Source of the DNA: Thalassia testudinum
Lineage: Eukaryota; Streptophyta; Magnoliopsida; Alismatales; Hydrocharitaceae
Assembly (NCBI GenBank): GCA_037157565.1
Contig: JAZHRO010000026.1
Location: forward strand, 33,222,501 to 33,286,500
Direction of reading: 5' to 3'
DNA length: 64,000 bases
The position numbers and the translations under genes are program-made. Shown here piece after piece: positions 32,897 to 43,785 of this stretch. Below the pieces are notes generated by a model. It was not told the origin of the DNA. It made no database searches and saw nothing but the letters and a program-made list of their open reading frames with translations. Each line of letters begins with the position of its first letter. Within the stretch, counting starts at the first letter, position 1.

Positions 32897-34421
32897 TTAA
32901 CGCCTCCAGCTGGGCGGTGCACAAACAGGACTGACTTGGGTCAAGAAGATATGTTCAAAGTTAACCAGACCCAAAATCAGAAGTCCACAGATGCGAATAA
33001 GGTTGTGGTGGAGTCCCGTTCCTAAGGGGCGGGAATTCTGTAACAGATATATCATGCATGCCCGTGTCAGATCCTCTCTTAGTTTGTGGGCATGCAAACA
33101 AGTTGCTGTGGACGAACGCACCCCAAATATGACATGCCAAACACTAAAGATGTAGGTCTTATATTCAGCTTGTGTCCCCATAAAATTGTAATCCATCGAA
33201 AGTGTATCAATTCTAGTGCATTCGGGTTGCGGGATCTTTATTCTGGTAGGGCAAGTAACAAAGTCCAGAGTTTCATACTGAGCCCTACAACCAAGCATCA
33301 GTCTTCTCTTCAAAGACGCATCCATCTCTTCCGCAACTATGATTTCATTGCTCATTCCCTCCAAGCCCTTGATCTCAAGAATATTTTCTTCAACCTCCTT
33401 TGTATCAGATTCACTGTTTGGGGTTGCATTAGAGGTAGGGTCAATTTCATCCTCTAGATCATATTCTTTCTCTCGGCCCTCCTCCAAATTTGTGATGGGG
33501 ATTCTAACCAATTCATAATCAATTTCTTTGAAATTGTAACTCCATTCTCCATTTCCGACGTTGGCTGCTACTCCCACCGGATTACTTGTCTTGAGCTGAT
33601 TAGATTCAGATTCCAAGGTCTCTCCCCTCACCTTCTCAGTTTCCTCCTGATGTTTGTTCTCAATGCTCCCCAAATTGTGCTCCAAGGAATCCTTACTTTC
33701 CTTATCCACTGAGCTATCCAACTCCTGAGGGGTATCAATGGTGGACTGAACCAAATCAGGATGACTAGGTGTAGTCCAATTGATCATGGTAGGTCCTTGC
33801 TTTATGAATTCCATGAATGGCGTTGTATGCAACAGCTTTCTTTGGCCTTCTTCCCCCAATTGTTGGAACAACTCCAACATGGCATGTTGCCCTTTAACCA
33901 ATTCTTGATTCTGTCTGTGTAGTTCTAACTGGAGGTTATCAAGAATTGACATGGTGTCATTTGGTGTCCTTTGGATTTCCTCCTTGAAATCCAGGTTAAG
34001 AGAGTATGGTTGAGGTTGTGGATCAGAATCCATATTGGTGTTTAAGTTCTTGGGTGGGTCCTCTATTCTATCATGTTCAGGGTCCAGTTCTTCAAGAGGA
34101 ACCATTCTCTGTTTGGTCCTACTCCAGAATAGTTGAGGTTCTAAGTCCTCCTCCCAGTCAGATTCTTCATCAGGGGACCAAATCAGAGGTTGATGATCCT
34201 GGGCTTGCCTAGATTTCTGATTATTTTCTGATTTCCATTTGTCTAGAACTCCTAATCCAAAGGTCAAGTAGGCAAGGTTGTTGAATTCAGATGACCTTTC
34301 TTGGTTATTATCTTGAGATGGGTAGGGTTCTTGGTGTTCTCCTAAAGTGTAGGTCCTATCACAGTAGAGCGGGTCGGACCTAAATGAGGAGGCATCGTGA
34401 GGACAATCGAGATATGGAGGC
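32897..34421 (-). CDS. NA2 ORF, main part: unknown protein with coiled coil
   Basis: Open from the solo LTR edge (34421) to TAA at 32897-32899. No known family. In order: acidic Trp motif IWSPDEESDWEEDLEPQ, LFWSRTKQRMVP, a likely coiled coil (ILDNLQLELHRQNQELVKG, then MLELFQQLGEEGQ), a Glu/Asn/Ser-rich acidic middle, and a basic, hydrophobic C-terminus with WHVIFGV and GLHHNLIRICGLLI. These pieces recur in NA1, although the coiled coil lies before the acidic motif there. The N-terminal 72 codons are at 35833-36050 beyond the solo LTR. Taking out the LTR and one target copy leaves one frame of 581 codons including the stop. A structural or RNA-binding role replacing gag is possible but unproven. 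Confidence 0.75.
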
Positions 34422-35827
34422 TGACGTGCCTTCGTGCGTGTGTGTTAAGAGGTGTCGTTATAGTTGCACTTGATACGTCGGTTTTAAAAGAAGTAGACGG
34501 AGGTGAGTCCGAGTGTCGATCTCAGGGAGGCGTGGAAATCGGATTTTGTTTACCACTTGTTGTCACGAAAAAGGCGGAGTTTTGCTTGCGAAAGAAACGG
34601 TTTTGAAGAGCGAGAGATAGAGAGAGTTTAGGGTTAGAAAGCTCTTGATTTTGATCATGCACTTTAAACAGAAATTAAAAAGGAAACTAAATGAAAAACA
34701 ATTTCATTAAACATGCATTCATAGTTCATGGTTTACAACATTAAATACATGCTTCAACATAAGTAAATGAAAGCTTAAAAGAGAGAGAGAGAGGTAGAGA
34801 GAGAGTGGAGAGCGACGAGGCAGCCACGGCGGTGGAGGAGGCTCCGTCGGCGGCTCGTCGTCTCCGGCGATTACAAGAGTGCCTAAGACTAGCTAGGAGA
34901 GGAGTGGAGTAGTTGCAAGTGGGAGAGGATGCCTTGAATGGTGGTAGAAGGGGGTTTAAATAGAGTTAAGGGCTTCCTAAAAGAAGACTGTGCTTTAGCG
35001 ACATCCAGAACGTCGCTAAAACCGCTTCCATATACGTCGGTGAAGGTCTTCTGCCGCCGGTCAGCCGCCCGCCCCTCTCTCTCTTCAGGCGCGATCCGTG
35101 GGCGTCGAACGAGAGCCGTCCGATTGATGATCGGACGGCTGAGATCCTCCCGCGCCTGCGCTAGGATCGCGCTTCGGGCGCGCGTGCGCGCGCGCGTTTC
35201 CGCCCGGCGTGCGCGCGCGCGTGGGAGGTGGGGCGCTGTCGTCGCGCCGCGTGGCGCGATCCTAGCCGCTCGCTTCTGATCGCGCGGCTCAATTTTGCCG
35301 CGCCCTTCGCCCGCAGATGATTTTCGCTCCGCGCGAATCGAACGCGCGTCGCCGCGACGCGGGCGTGCGCGCTAACCGTTGCGCCACGCCCGCGCTTTGT
35401 CGCGGCGACCGCGGGCGAGCGCGCGGATCTCGGCCGTTCGATCGAAGATCAACGGCCGAGATGCATCCTTGGCTGGCTTGGGGGCGTGCGGCCGGCGGGG
35501 GCGGGGCGACGTGGCGCGTTCTAGGCCGTTGATCTCCAGATCAACGGTCAGGATTTCTTGGGCCCATTGTGGGAGCTCCGGATGTCGGATTTGGCCGCTT
35601 TTGAGTTCGTTAGACTCCGTTCGTCGTCCTGAATCCATCCGTGCGGTCCGATTGCTCATCTGAGGCCTGCTTTGATAAATGCTTTACACAAATGGCCATT
35701 AATACAGTTTATAAGCAATCTTGGTACTTGATGCATGCAATGCTCCTATTCTACTTTATGTTGTGCCTTTTATTCTAAAGATGGGCCATATTCAACCTAA
35801 TTACTACCCCCTTGCGTGGTGTTATCA
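34422..35827 (-). repeat. Solo LTR of the NA2 family inside NA2
   Basis: Same sequence and ends as the flanking NA2 LTRs (minus strand TGATAACACC to GGCACGTCA), same orientation, 1406 bases. GAGGC is present on both sides (34417-34421 and 35828-35832), so it arrived by its own insertion and then lost its interior by LTR-LTR recombination. Confidence 0.9.
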
Positions 35828-35832
35828 GAGGC

Positions 35833-36050
35833 CCATGATTTGAATCGTACCCTTGGGTGGCTATGTTGGGTGTATTCCAATAAGAGGTTGGTGTGGTTTG
35901 GTCATAGTTGGGCCAAGAGGGATATTCCAGGTTGCATCCCCAACTTGGTGATTGGTTAGCCCAAGTAGGCTGTGGGTATGGTCCACTTGGGTTAGCATAC
36001 AAATCCTGTTGGGGGTAGTTTGGGTAAGATGGATAGGCATTGAAATCCAT
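35833..36050 (-). CDS. NA2 ORF, N-terminal part
   Basis: ATG at 36050 (MDFNAYPSYPNYPQQ). A Tyr/Pro/Trp/Asn-rich start of about 72 residues, including PSWPNYDQTTPTSYWN. The frame is continuous with the main part at 34421 if the solo LTR is ignored. The Tyr-rich beginning parallels MDYSYSYHSDY in NA1. Such composition resembles disordered, possibly self-associating segments; that is inference only. Confidence 0.75.
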
Positions 36051-37148
36051 GGTTTGGAAGAAATGGAGGGATGCGGGAAGAACAGATGCGAGAGAGTTGT
36101 GTCCTCAACAAAGCAAACAAGCCTAGTCCTTATGGTGTACTCCTTAGGAGACCTGGAAATCTCACAAAGGTTGATTAAGTTCGTAAGCACTGGACTCCCC
36201 TTCCCCAGGCTAATCTGGCCAGGTTGATTACGAGGGGATTGCAGGGAAGGTTCTTCCTTTGGCTTGCGCCTCCGGTTCCATAGACCCCACAACCGCGGTC
36301 GTTTGACACTGCCCCGCAGCCTAGCCACCAGATTCTACCAAGGGAATGAAAGCCAAGTGCCTAGCGAACAAAACCTCACCTTTTGAGACTTAACTCAGTC
36401 CTGCCTAGGGCACGTCTACTCAGTTTTAACGGGTTAGGATAGTGCTTGTGCTTAGGGTAATGTGATGAGGCGTTGATTGGGGTGGTGCCTCTTAATTTTC
36501 CACTTTTCAAGGTGTGTGCTTCTACAAAACAGGGTTTTAAAGCAAGAATTTTTAGGGTGTGGTGTCTTTTAATGTTTCATCCTTACTTTAGTGTTTTTTA
36601 GGGTTGACGTGTCTTAATGCTTTCAGACAAGTTTCAATGGGCACGTCAAGTTCTACACACAACTTGGTGAAAGTAGATTTCCTTTTTATCTTGTAGAGGC
36701 TCTAAAAACCCTAGTGTACTCATCCTAAAGATCGTGCAGCTACTATTAGATGAGTTAGTTTTTAGGGTTGAGTGATGCGGCCCAGGTCAACTCACGGTGG
36801 CTTCGCAAACACCACTCAAGAGAAAGAGAAAAGAGCACTCCAAGAATTTATCCAGCATATTAGAGTGTACATTTTTTGTAGGGTGATGTGTTAAGAATGT
36901 GGGTCAAGCAATCATTCACCATGCCAATTTTTTTCAGTTTTTATGATTTTTTTAGATTTTTCACGCAAGCAAACAATGAGAGAGAGAGTACTCACTATCG
37001 GTCCTCGAGGCGTCTACTTCCTTGCTACCATAGTGGAATGCATCGCTTCGCCGTCCATGCGCCGAATTCCTGCATCCGTCAAGTAAAAAGGAAAATAGGG
37101 CATTAGACGATATGAGAATGAAGGTGGAATGGAGGTGATAAAACAAAT
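36051..37148 (-). other. NA2 leader
   Basis: No sustained coding frame. A block at 36241-36280 (minus strand GGAACCGGAGGCGCAAGCC) matches the Ath1 leader at 5531-5572. Confidence 0.6.
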
Positions 37149-37174
37149 CCGTTGCCTCCCCGGCAACGGCGCCA
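37149..37174 (-). other. Primer binding site of NA2 with 8-base-pair hairpin
   Basis: Minus strand TGGCGCCGTTGCCGGGG (37174-37158), a perfect complement of the plant tRNA-Asp 3' end as I know it. Arms CCGTTGCC and GGCAACGG (37169-37149) enclose GGGGA. Confidence 0.85.
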
Positions 37175-37179
37175 AAAAC

Positions 37180-38560
37180 TGACGTGCCTTCGTGCGTGTG
37201 TGTTAAGAGGTGTCGTTATAGTTGCACTTGATACGTCGGTTTTAAAAGAAGTAAACGGAGGTGAGTCCGAGTGTCGATCTCAGGGAGGCGTGGAAATCGG
37301 ATTTTGTTTACCACTTGTTGTCACGAAAAAGGCGGAGTTTTGCTTGCGAAAGAAACGGTTTTGAAAAGCGAGAGATAGAGAGAGTTTAGGGTTAGAAAGC
37401 TCTTGGTTTTGATCATGCACTTTAAACAGAAATTAAAAAGGCAACTAAATGAAAAACAATTTCATTAAACATGCATTCATAGTTCATGGTTTACAATATT
37501 AAATACATGCTTCAACAAAAGTAAATGAAAGCTTAAAAGAGAGAGAGAGAGGTAGAGAGAGAGTGGAGAGCGACGAGGCAGCCACGGCGGTGGAGGAGGC
37601 TCCGTCGGCGGCTCGTCGTCTCCGGCGATTACAAGAGTGCCTAAGACTAGCTAGGAGAGGAGTGGAGTAGTTGCAAGTGGGAGAGGATGCCTTGAATGGT
37701 GGTAGAAGGGGGTTTAAATAGAGTTAAGGGCTTCCTAAAAGAAGAATGTGCTTTAGCGACATCCAGAACGTCGCTAAAACCGCTTCCATATACGTCGGTG
37801 AAGGTCTGCTGCCGCCGGTCAGCCGCTCGCCCCTCTCTCTCTTCAGGCGCGATCCGTGGACGTCGAACGAGAGCCGTCCGATTGATGATCGGACGGCTGA
37901 GATCCTCCCGCGCCTGCGCTAGGATCGCGCTTCGGGCGTGCGTGCGCGCGTGCGTGGGAGGTGGGGCGCTGTCGTCGCGCCGCGTGGCGCGATCCTAGCC
38001 GCTCGCTTCTGATCGCGCGGCTCAATTTTGCCGCGCCCTTCTCCCGCAGACGATTTTTGCTCCGCGCGAATCGAACGCGCGTCGCCGCAACGCGGGCGTG
38101 CGCGCTAACCGTTGCGCCACGCCCGCGCTTTGTCGCGGCGACCGCGGGCGAGCGCACGGATCTCGGCCGTTCGATCGAAGATCAACGGCCGAGATGCGTC
38201 CTTGGCTGGCTTGGGGGCGTGCGGGCGGCGGGGGCGGGGCGACGTGGCGCGTTCTAGGCCGTTGATCTCCAGATCAACGGTCAGGATTTCTTGGGCCCAT
38301 TGTGGGAGCTCCGGATGTCGGATTTGGCCGATTTTGAGTCCGTTAGACTCCGTTCGTCGTCCTGAATCCATCCGTGCGGTCCGATTGCTCATCTGAGGCC
38401 TGATTTGGCAAATGCTTTACACAAATGGCCATTAATACAGTTTATAAGCAATCTTGGTACTTGATGCATGCAATGCTCCTATTCTACTTTATGTTGTGCC
38501 TTTTATTCTAAAGATGGGCCATATTCAACCTAATTACTACCCCCTTGCGTGGTGTTATCA
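37180..38560 (-). repeat. 5' LTR of NA2
   Basis: Same ends as the other NA2 LTRs. About 25 bases shorter because part of the alternating CG/TG tract near 37940 is missing. The target duplication ATGCT follows at 38561. Confidence 0.88.
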
Positions 38561-38565
38561 ATGCT

Positions 38566-39238
38566 ATAATCTCTGATGGAGGGACCCATTTCACTAATGC
38601 TCAGTTCAGATCATTGATGACCAAATATGGGATGTCACATAGAATCTCTACTCCTTATGACCCCCAAACCAACGATCTAGCTGAGCTATCGAATCAAGAG
38701 GTCAAGAAAATCCCCCAGGTCACTGTTCGACCTGACAGGAAAGACTGGTCATCCTGACTTTCGGAAGGTTTGTGGGCTTATAGGATCGCCCACAAAACCC
38801 AATTAGGTATGCCTCCTTTCAGATTGGTGTATGTGAAGGCATGTCACCTCCCCATCGAATTGGAACACAAAGCCTATTAGGTAGTATGGAACTGCAATCT
38901 CGATCTTTCTAAGGCAGGAACCCACAGAAAGCTTTAAATGAGCGAGATCGATGAATTACGCCACGACGCGTATGAGAACTCGCGAATTTACAAAGAGCAG
39001 GTTAAGGCCTTTCACGACAAGCACATATCCAGAAAGATCTTTTGCCCTGGTCAAAAAGTCTTACTCTTTGATGCCAAGCTCAAACTATTCCCAGGAAAAC
39101 TCAGATCAAAGTGGATCGGACCTTACCTTGTCTGACAAATCTTTGGAAATGGAGCTGTCGAAATCAGTCAACTCAGCCACTATTCAGAACCTTTTGTCGT
39201 GAACGGTCAAAGACTCAAATCGTTCATTGAACTTACTG
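38566..39238 (+). pseudogene. Ath2 pol, second part: integrase C-half
   Basis: Resumes directly after the NA2 target duplication with IISDGGTHFTNAQF, the second catalytic Asp region, then HRISTPYDPQT and the region of the catalytic Glu (here DLAELSNQEV). Stops at about 38755 and 38877-38937. The C-terminal domain is recognisable (38938-39135, [36 protein letters not shown]). It ends near 39238. Homologous to Ath3 50030-50640. Confidence 0.82.
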
Positions 39239-41044
39239 ATACAAATTTGGCTGAGACATCCTTTACCCTCCATTCTCCCTGAGCTCATTGCACCCAGCCA
39301 ATGGCGTTAAACTCAGCGCTTAACAGAAGGCAACCCATCATTTTGAAAAACCCGAAACCTTCTTGACACATTCTTATGCTGAATTCATATTGCACTTTAG
39401 GGTTCATCCATTAGAACAGCCGACTCCACCTCTGGTACACATAACCGAGCTTGAAATCGTCCCCAACAGTCATCCCAACCCGTTCACCCACCCAAAACCT
39501 GTTTTAATGAATGATCTAAGCTGAACTCGAACCCACCTAATTTACAATGGGGACATTGCAAATCATAGGCATGGGGGAGTATTAATGTGCAAAACACCAT
39601 GAAGATCATCTCACAAGAAAGTGTTTCATCAAGAAAATCACATATCCCAAAAATATCAAAAAAATAAAAAAATTCTTGAAAAAGAGCAAAAAAAATTAGA
39701 GGGGAGAAAATTTTGATGGCATATCAGTTTTGAGGAGAAAAAGGGGAGAAGTTAAAAATGCCAAAAAGGAGCATAATTTGACAAGAAAAGAATAGAAATA
39801 GTTATTACTAAGAAATTAAGGAATTGACTTATTTCTAGACCATATCAAAAGAAAGAAAATGAAAGGCAAATAGTACTAATGAAACAAGAAGAGATTAATA
39901 GGAACGCTGATTTTAGGCCTCTTGGGCTGTGACCATAAGCTTAAAAAATTCAAGTACCCGCTAAAGGATTAAGGGATTAACTGAAGTTCTAGACCACATC
40001 AAGAAAGAAAAATGAGAAAAAGTGCTAAGGAGATACAAAAGAGATTAGTAGGAATGCTGACCTTAGGCCTTTTGGGATAGACTCTTAGGCTTAAAAATTC
40101 AAGTACCCACTAAACTCTGGATACTTCTCAAGAGGTTGGGGAAAATGCGAAGCTTAAGTATTAGGTCTAAGGCTTAGGGAGTATTCGGCCTCGTTAATTG
40201 ACCACTGGTTTGTGGGACTCGGTAACCTAAGCACCCCAACCCACACATAGTCTGGTTCAGTGCGCTTAAGTATCAAAATCACGCAAATGCATTTAAATTG
40301 TTCTTTAAAAGTCATCTAGATTAGGAGCGGCTGATCAACACAAATTGATTTGGATGAGTTCTCGACGCGAAGAGGTGGGAAATTCCCCTCAAAGATGCGC
40401 AATAACATATCTTCTCCTTGGTGCTTGTCTCATAGGATATCTACATATCCTATTGGGGGCATGTAAGCACCTTGTGCTGGTTCAGATGCCATGCATGGCA
40501 TTATCCCAAAATGTCGATTGTCAGGGTCTGGATTTAGCTACAGAACACCATGGGAGGGATTATCTTGAAATCTTGAAAGCCAGGGTTCTGGGGGTTGCCA
40601 TGGGCATTGCTATCTCGAAGCATCGATTGCTAGGGATCCTTCAAGGATTGATGATGGGGACTAGGAATTCAATATAGATCATGTTGTAAAGCTAATCCGA
40701 AGCTAGAAAATGAAAAGAAAAGAGAGAGAAAGCTCTCCAAAAATAAAAATTCCTCTATCTCTCTCTGACAAAAATGCACTGCAAACTAAACCGAGGCTAA
40801 ATGTTACAAGCACGGGTGCTTTAACCACGGAGTTCAACGAACCTTAGGATAGTTCCTATGGGCCTTAGAAGCCTTCACAGCAGACTGAGGCTAGAGCTGG
40901 TTAGGTTCGGATCTTGGTTAGTACTTGAGTACCTCTAGGCCTACTATCGGCATTCTAACCTAATCTACAAAAGAAAAACATGCATCAAAGTTTTAAGCAT
41001 CAAAAGATTACATGGTCTAGAATCAAAGTTAATACCTTAAAATT
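39239..41044 (+). other. Ath2 3' non-coding region
   Basis: Holds the post-ORF block GGCGTTAAACTCAGCGCTT (39304-39322), A-rich stretches (39655-39900), and a two-part stem at 40420-40471: outer arms GGTGCTT/AAGCACC, inner arms ATAGGATAT/ATATCCTAT. Ath3 has the same structure. No coding frame. Confidence 0.6.
39545..39579 (+). other. Hairpin-polypurine module 1 of Ath2
   Basis: CAATG-GGGA-CATTG (39545-39558) then ATAGGCATGGGGGAG; 1.5 kb before the 3' LTR. Confidence 0.7.
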
Positions 41045-41080
41045 TTGCTAAGGGACTAGCAAAAGCTAGGCATGGGGGTA
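41045..41080 (+). other. 3' polypurine tract of Ath2 with hairpin (module 2)
   Basis: TTGCTA-AGGGAC-TAGCAA (41045-41062) then GCTAGGCATGGGGGTA directly before the LTR. Confidence 0.75.
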
Positions 41081-43785
41081 TGATGGGAACACCATCATGA
41101 GTCCTAACTAACTCATTTTGAACCAATGAAGTCAATAAATTCTCATACATAACCAACTGAAGGTCATAATTCATTGCATAACCTTTCTAAGAGAAACACA
41201 AGAAATAAGAAATAAAACTACAAAATTTACCAATGCAGTACATCCATGGGTTTCTCAAGGGCTAAACAAAGGTCAAATGGTCTTAACAAGGTAACAAGTG
41301 GGTTGGATTTGACAGAAAAGTGTTTGTGTGTGTTCTGAGAATTAAATGACTTTTGAAATCCTAAAAATAGACCAACTTAATTAACCAAGATTTTGGTCAG
41401 GATAAAATTCACTTAAACCCTCTAAAAATCATATAAAAATATTCTCTAGGGCTTAGTACCTTCAATTTAGCCATTAGAACCCATCTTGACCTAAAATGGA
41501 GTCTCAGACAGATATTTACCCTAATTTGGGTTTTTGCATAAATTACCAAGTCAAACGTGGTCAAAACAAAAGTCCAACTTTACCGTTGGATTCCTTAAGT
41601 CCAAATTAGGTTTGTACCAAAATTTTAACCCAAGATGAGTTTGCCTTAACTTAGTTTGCAAAACGGTCATGTCTGATTTCATTTCTACCCCTAACTTTTA
41701 AAAACCCTTGCTAATAGCCCCCTAGCTTTCTCGTCGTCTTCACAAGTAGGTCTCTTCGCCATTATCGCGGAGGAAACTTACTCCGGCGACCTTTGACAGA
41801 GAAGATCTCTTTGATTTCTCAAAGAATCTCCTCCAAAATTGGAAGGGAGATCCTCTTAGAAATTTTCGTCAGTATGAACCCATCTTTGAGATCTGATTCC
41901 TTCCCAATCTCTCATGCGAATGCATGAGAGATTTGGGTATCCTAACAAGCTCCCATCTTCTGTGACTTTCCTTAACCACCCTTCAGAGCCCTATTTAAAG
42001 AATCCAAGATCTCCCTGACTTCTTCACGCTTGAATTCGGCTGCGAATACCCTCAATTCTTCTCTTCCTCTCACGACCGAAGGCTCCTCGACGTCCGGCGA
42101 CCTTCCCTGCTCCCCCTCATCGTCTGATTGCCATACTTGCGGTGGATTCTTCCTCCCTGCCTTCATCCACGTCTCGCCGTACCAGCAGGTGCCACCTCCT
42201 CTCATCCTCACAGTTCCCACCTCACCGGAGCTGCCTTCGTCTCCGGCGTTGGCCACACCAAACCTGACGCCTTCGCTGCCCCCTTTCGTCCAATGACTCC
42301 TCAGTTAAGTTCCCTCTCACCTCTACTTTATTTCCGCATTTACTCCACTTCAAACCAATCGCTGTCGCCCCTCGCACCTCCATCTCTTCCATCTCCGACC
42401 ACCACCTCTGACGAGGCCATCCCACCTCCACAGGCCATCAAAACCCTCACCGCCAAGCCCACAACCTCCGCCACACTTCACTGATCACTTCGCCTCTATT
42501 CACTCACTTGGCCACTCACCCAAATCACCCCTCGAGCACACCCACTCACTCGCACATAGTGTGACCTAGGTATGCACCCACAGGCACCCACACACCACGC
42601 CACCACCCCCAGCACATCCATCGTGCTCCAGCGATCCTCCTTGAGTGATTTGACATGGTCGAAAGGCCGTTCTGTTGTTTTTAGGTCCAAGCCCCATCCG
42701 CCATTGGCGAGCATGCTTGAAGCCGCTCCAGGTGCTGTCAAGCCCAGGCTGAACTCCCAGGCTGCGCGGAATTACCTCATGCACACACCCAGGCCTTCAA
42801 TTGAAGTCATGTGCCTCCGCAGCTACTGAAGCATCATCCCTGCTGCAGGTGCATGAGAAGAGGGGGTGCAGATAGTCCCACCTTGGAAACAAAGAGGCAT
42901 CCGCACCTGAATAAATTGCAAAAGTGTTGCAAGCTGTTTGCCTCAGTACCACGGGGTGAGGTCCCACTCATCCATACCCGGTCTCGTCCGTGACACCTCA
43001 CCTGCGGACTTGGATGACTCGACCCGACTTGCACTCCTCGCTCACCACCGCACGCTGGTGGGCCTGGACCCAGGTACGCATCCGACCCGATTACCCAAAT
43101 ACCTGTGTGGCTCTAGGAGAGAGGATCCTAAGAGAGAAAGAGAGGAGTGTTGTGCGGGTAGGGGGAGGGTTTTGCTACAGGGATCTTTGGCTGACACTTA
43201 GTAGATTCTGAAGAAGAAGAGGAGGCCAGGGTTGAAAACAGAAGGAAGAAGAAGAAGAGGAAGCTAGAAGGTGAAGAAGAGAAGGCTTGCAAAGGCAAAG
43301 GAAGAAGAAGGAAGAAGAAGAAGCGGCCAAAGACAGAAGCTGAAGAAGAAGGGAGGAAGAAAAGTACATAGATAGAGAAAGCAAAGGCCAGAGCAGAAGC
43401 TGAAGAGAAGAGAATAGCTGAATCAGAGAAAGAAGAAAAGAAGACAAGGAAGAATTAGACACTTTAAGTCATCTGATTTCATAATCAGACAATAGATCAT
43501 TACTTTCATTTCATTGCAAATACATTGAGTTATTTGGTGATATTGTAGGAGTATTTGGTGATCTACATCACCATTTTACTCCCATATTTTTGCACATTGC
43601 TATTGCTATTATTACAATTTCTTTCAGTTTGAATTGTGATCTTGATTTCTGAATACCAATTTGCTCCTTGTGTTTGACCTCGGACTTATTCGAGTAATAA
43701 AAATTATATCTGTTTTCAAAGCGATTTTGACTATACTGCAACGCGATTACTTTAAACCTTACAATCTTGCTTTGCGACTCAAACA
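41081..43785 (+). repeat. 3' LTR of Ath2
   Basis: Full-length, 2.7 kb. Begins TGATGGGAACACCATCATG, where TGATGG and CCATCA form an inverted repeat. TATA-like CTATTTAAAG at 41991-42000. GAA-rich run at 43205-43460. Ends CTCAAACA. Ath3 5' LTR sequence follows without a gap. Confidence 0.85.

Larger units (their letters stand above)
30130..38560 (-). mobile_element. NA2: non-autonomous LTR retrotransposon in Ath2 integrase
   Basis: Minus-strand element: 5' LTR 38560-37180, perfect tRNA-Asp primer site, leader, one 580-codon ORF, 3' region, polypurine tract, 3' LTR 31535-30130. ATGCT lies on both sides (30125-30129 and 38561-38565). No gag or pol domains. A solo LTR of the same family (34422-35827) is inserted in the ORF. 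LTRs are highly similar to each other, pointing to recent activity. Leader and 3' region share blocks with Ath1, suggesting an Ath1-like helper. Confidence 0.88.
14374..43785 (+). mobile_element. Ath2: Athila-like Ty3/gypsy element interrupted by NA1 and NA2
   Basis: LTRs at 14374-16223 (start missing) and 41081-43785. Internal coding parts at 17328-18543, 26533-30129 and 38566-39238 join into gag-protease-RT-RNase H-integrase once the two insertions with their target duplications are taken out. LTR and leader sequences are close to those of Ath3, so they are one family or sister families. Ath2 was inserted in the 5' LTR of Ath3: its 3' LTR ends at 43785 and Ath3 LTR sequence resumes at once. 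Confidence 0.85.

Noticed and set aside
34422..35827. NA2 with three LTRs as a tandem unequal-crossover product
   Set aside because: The middle LTR has its own GAGGC duplication and the ORF joins in frame across it. A tandem product would show internal sequence repeated and no such duplication.
37149..37174. Possible tRNA-Asp gene
   Set aside because: Only the 3' 17 bases of tRNA-Asp are matched, and they sit at the expected place next to an LTR end. It is a primer site.
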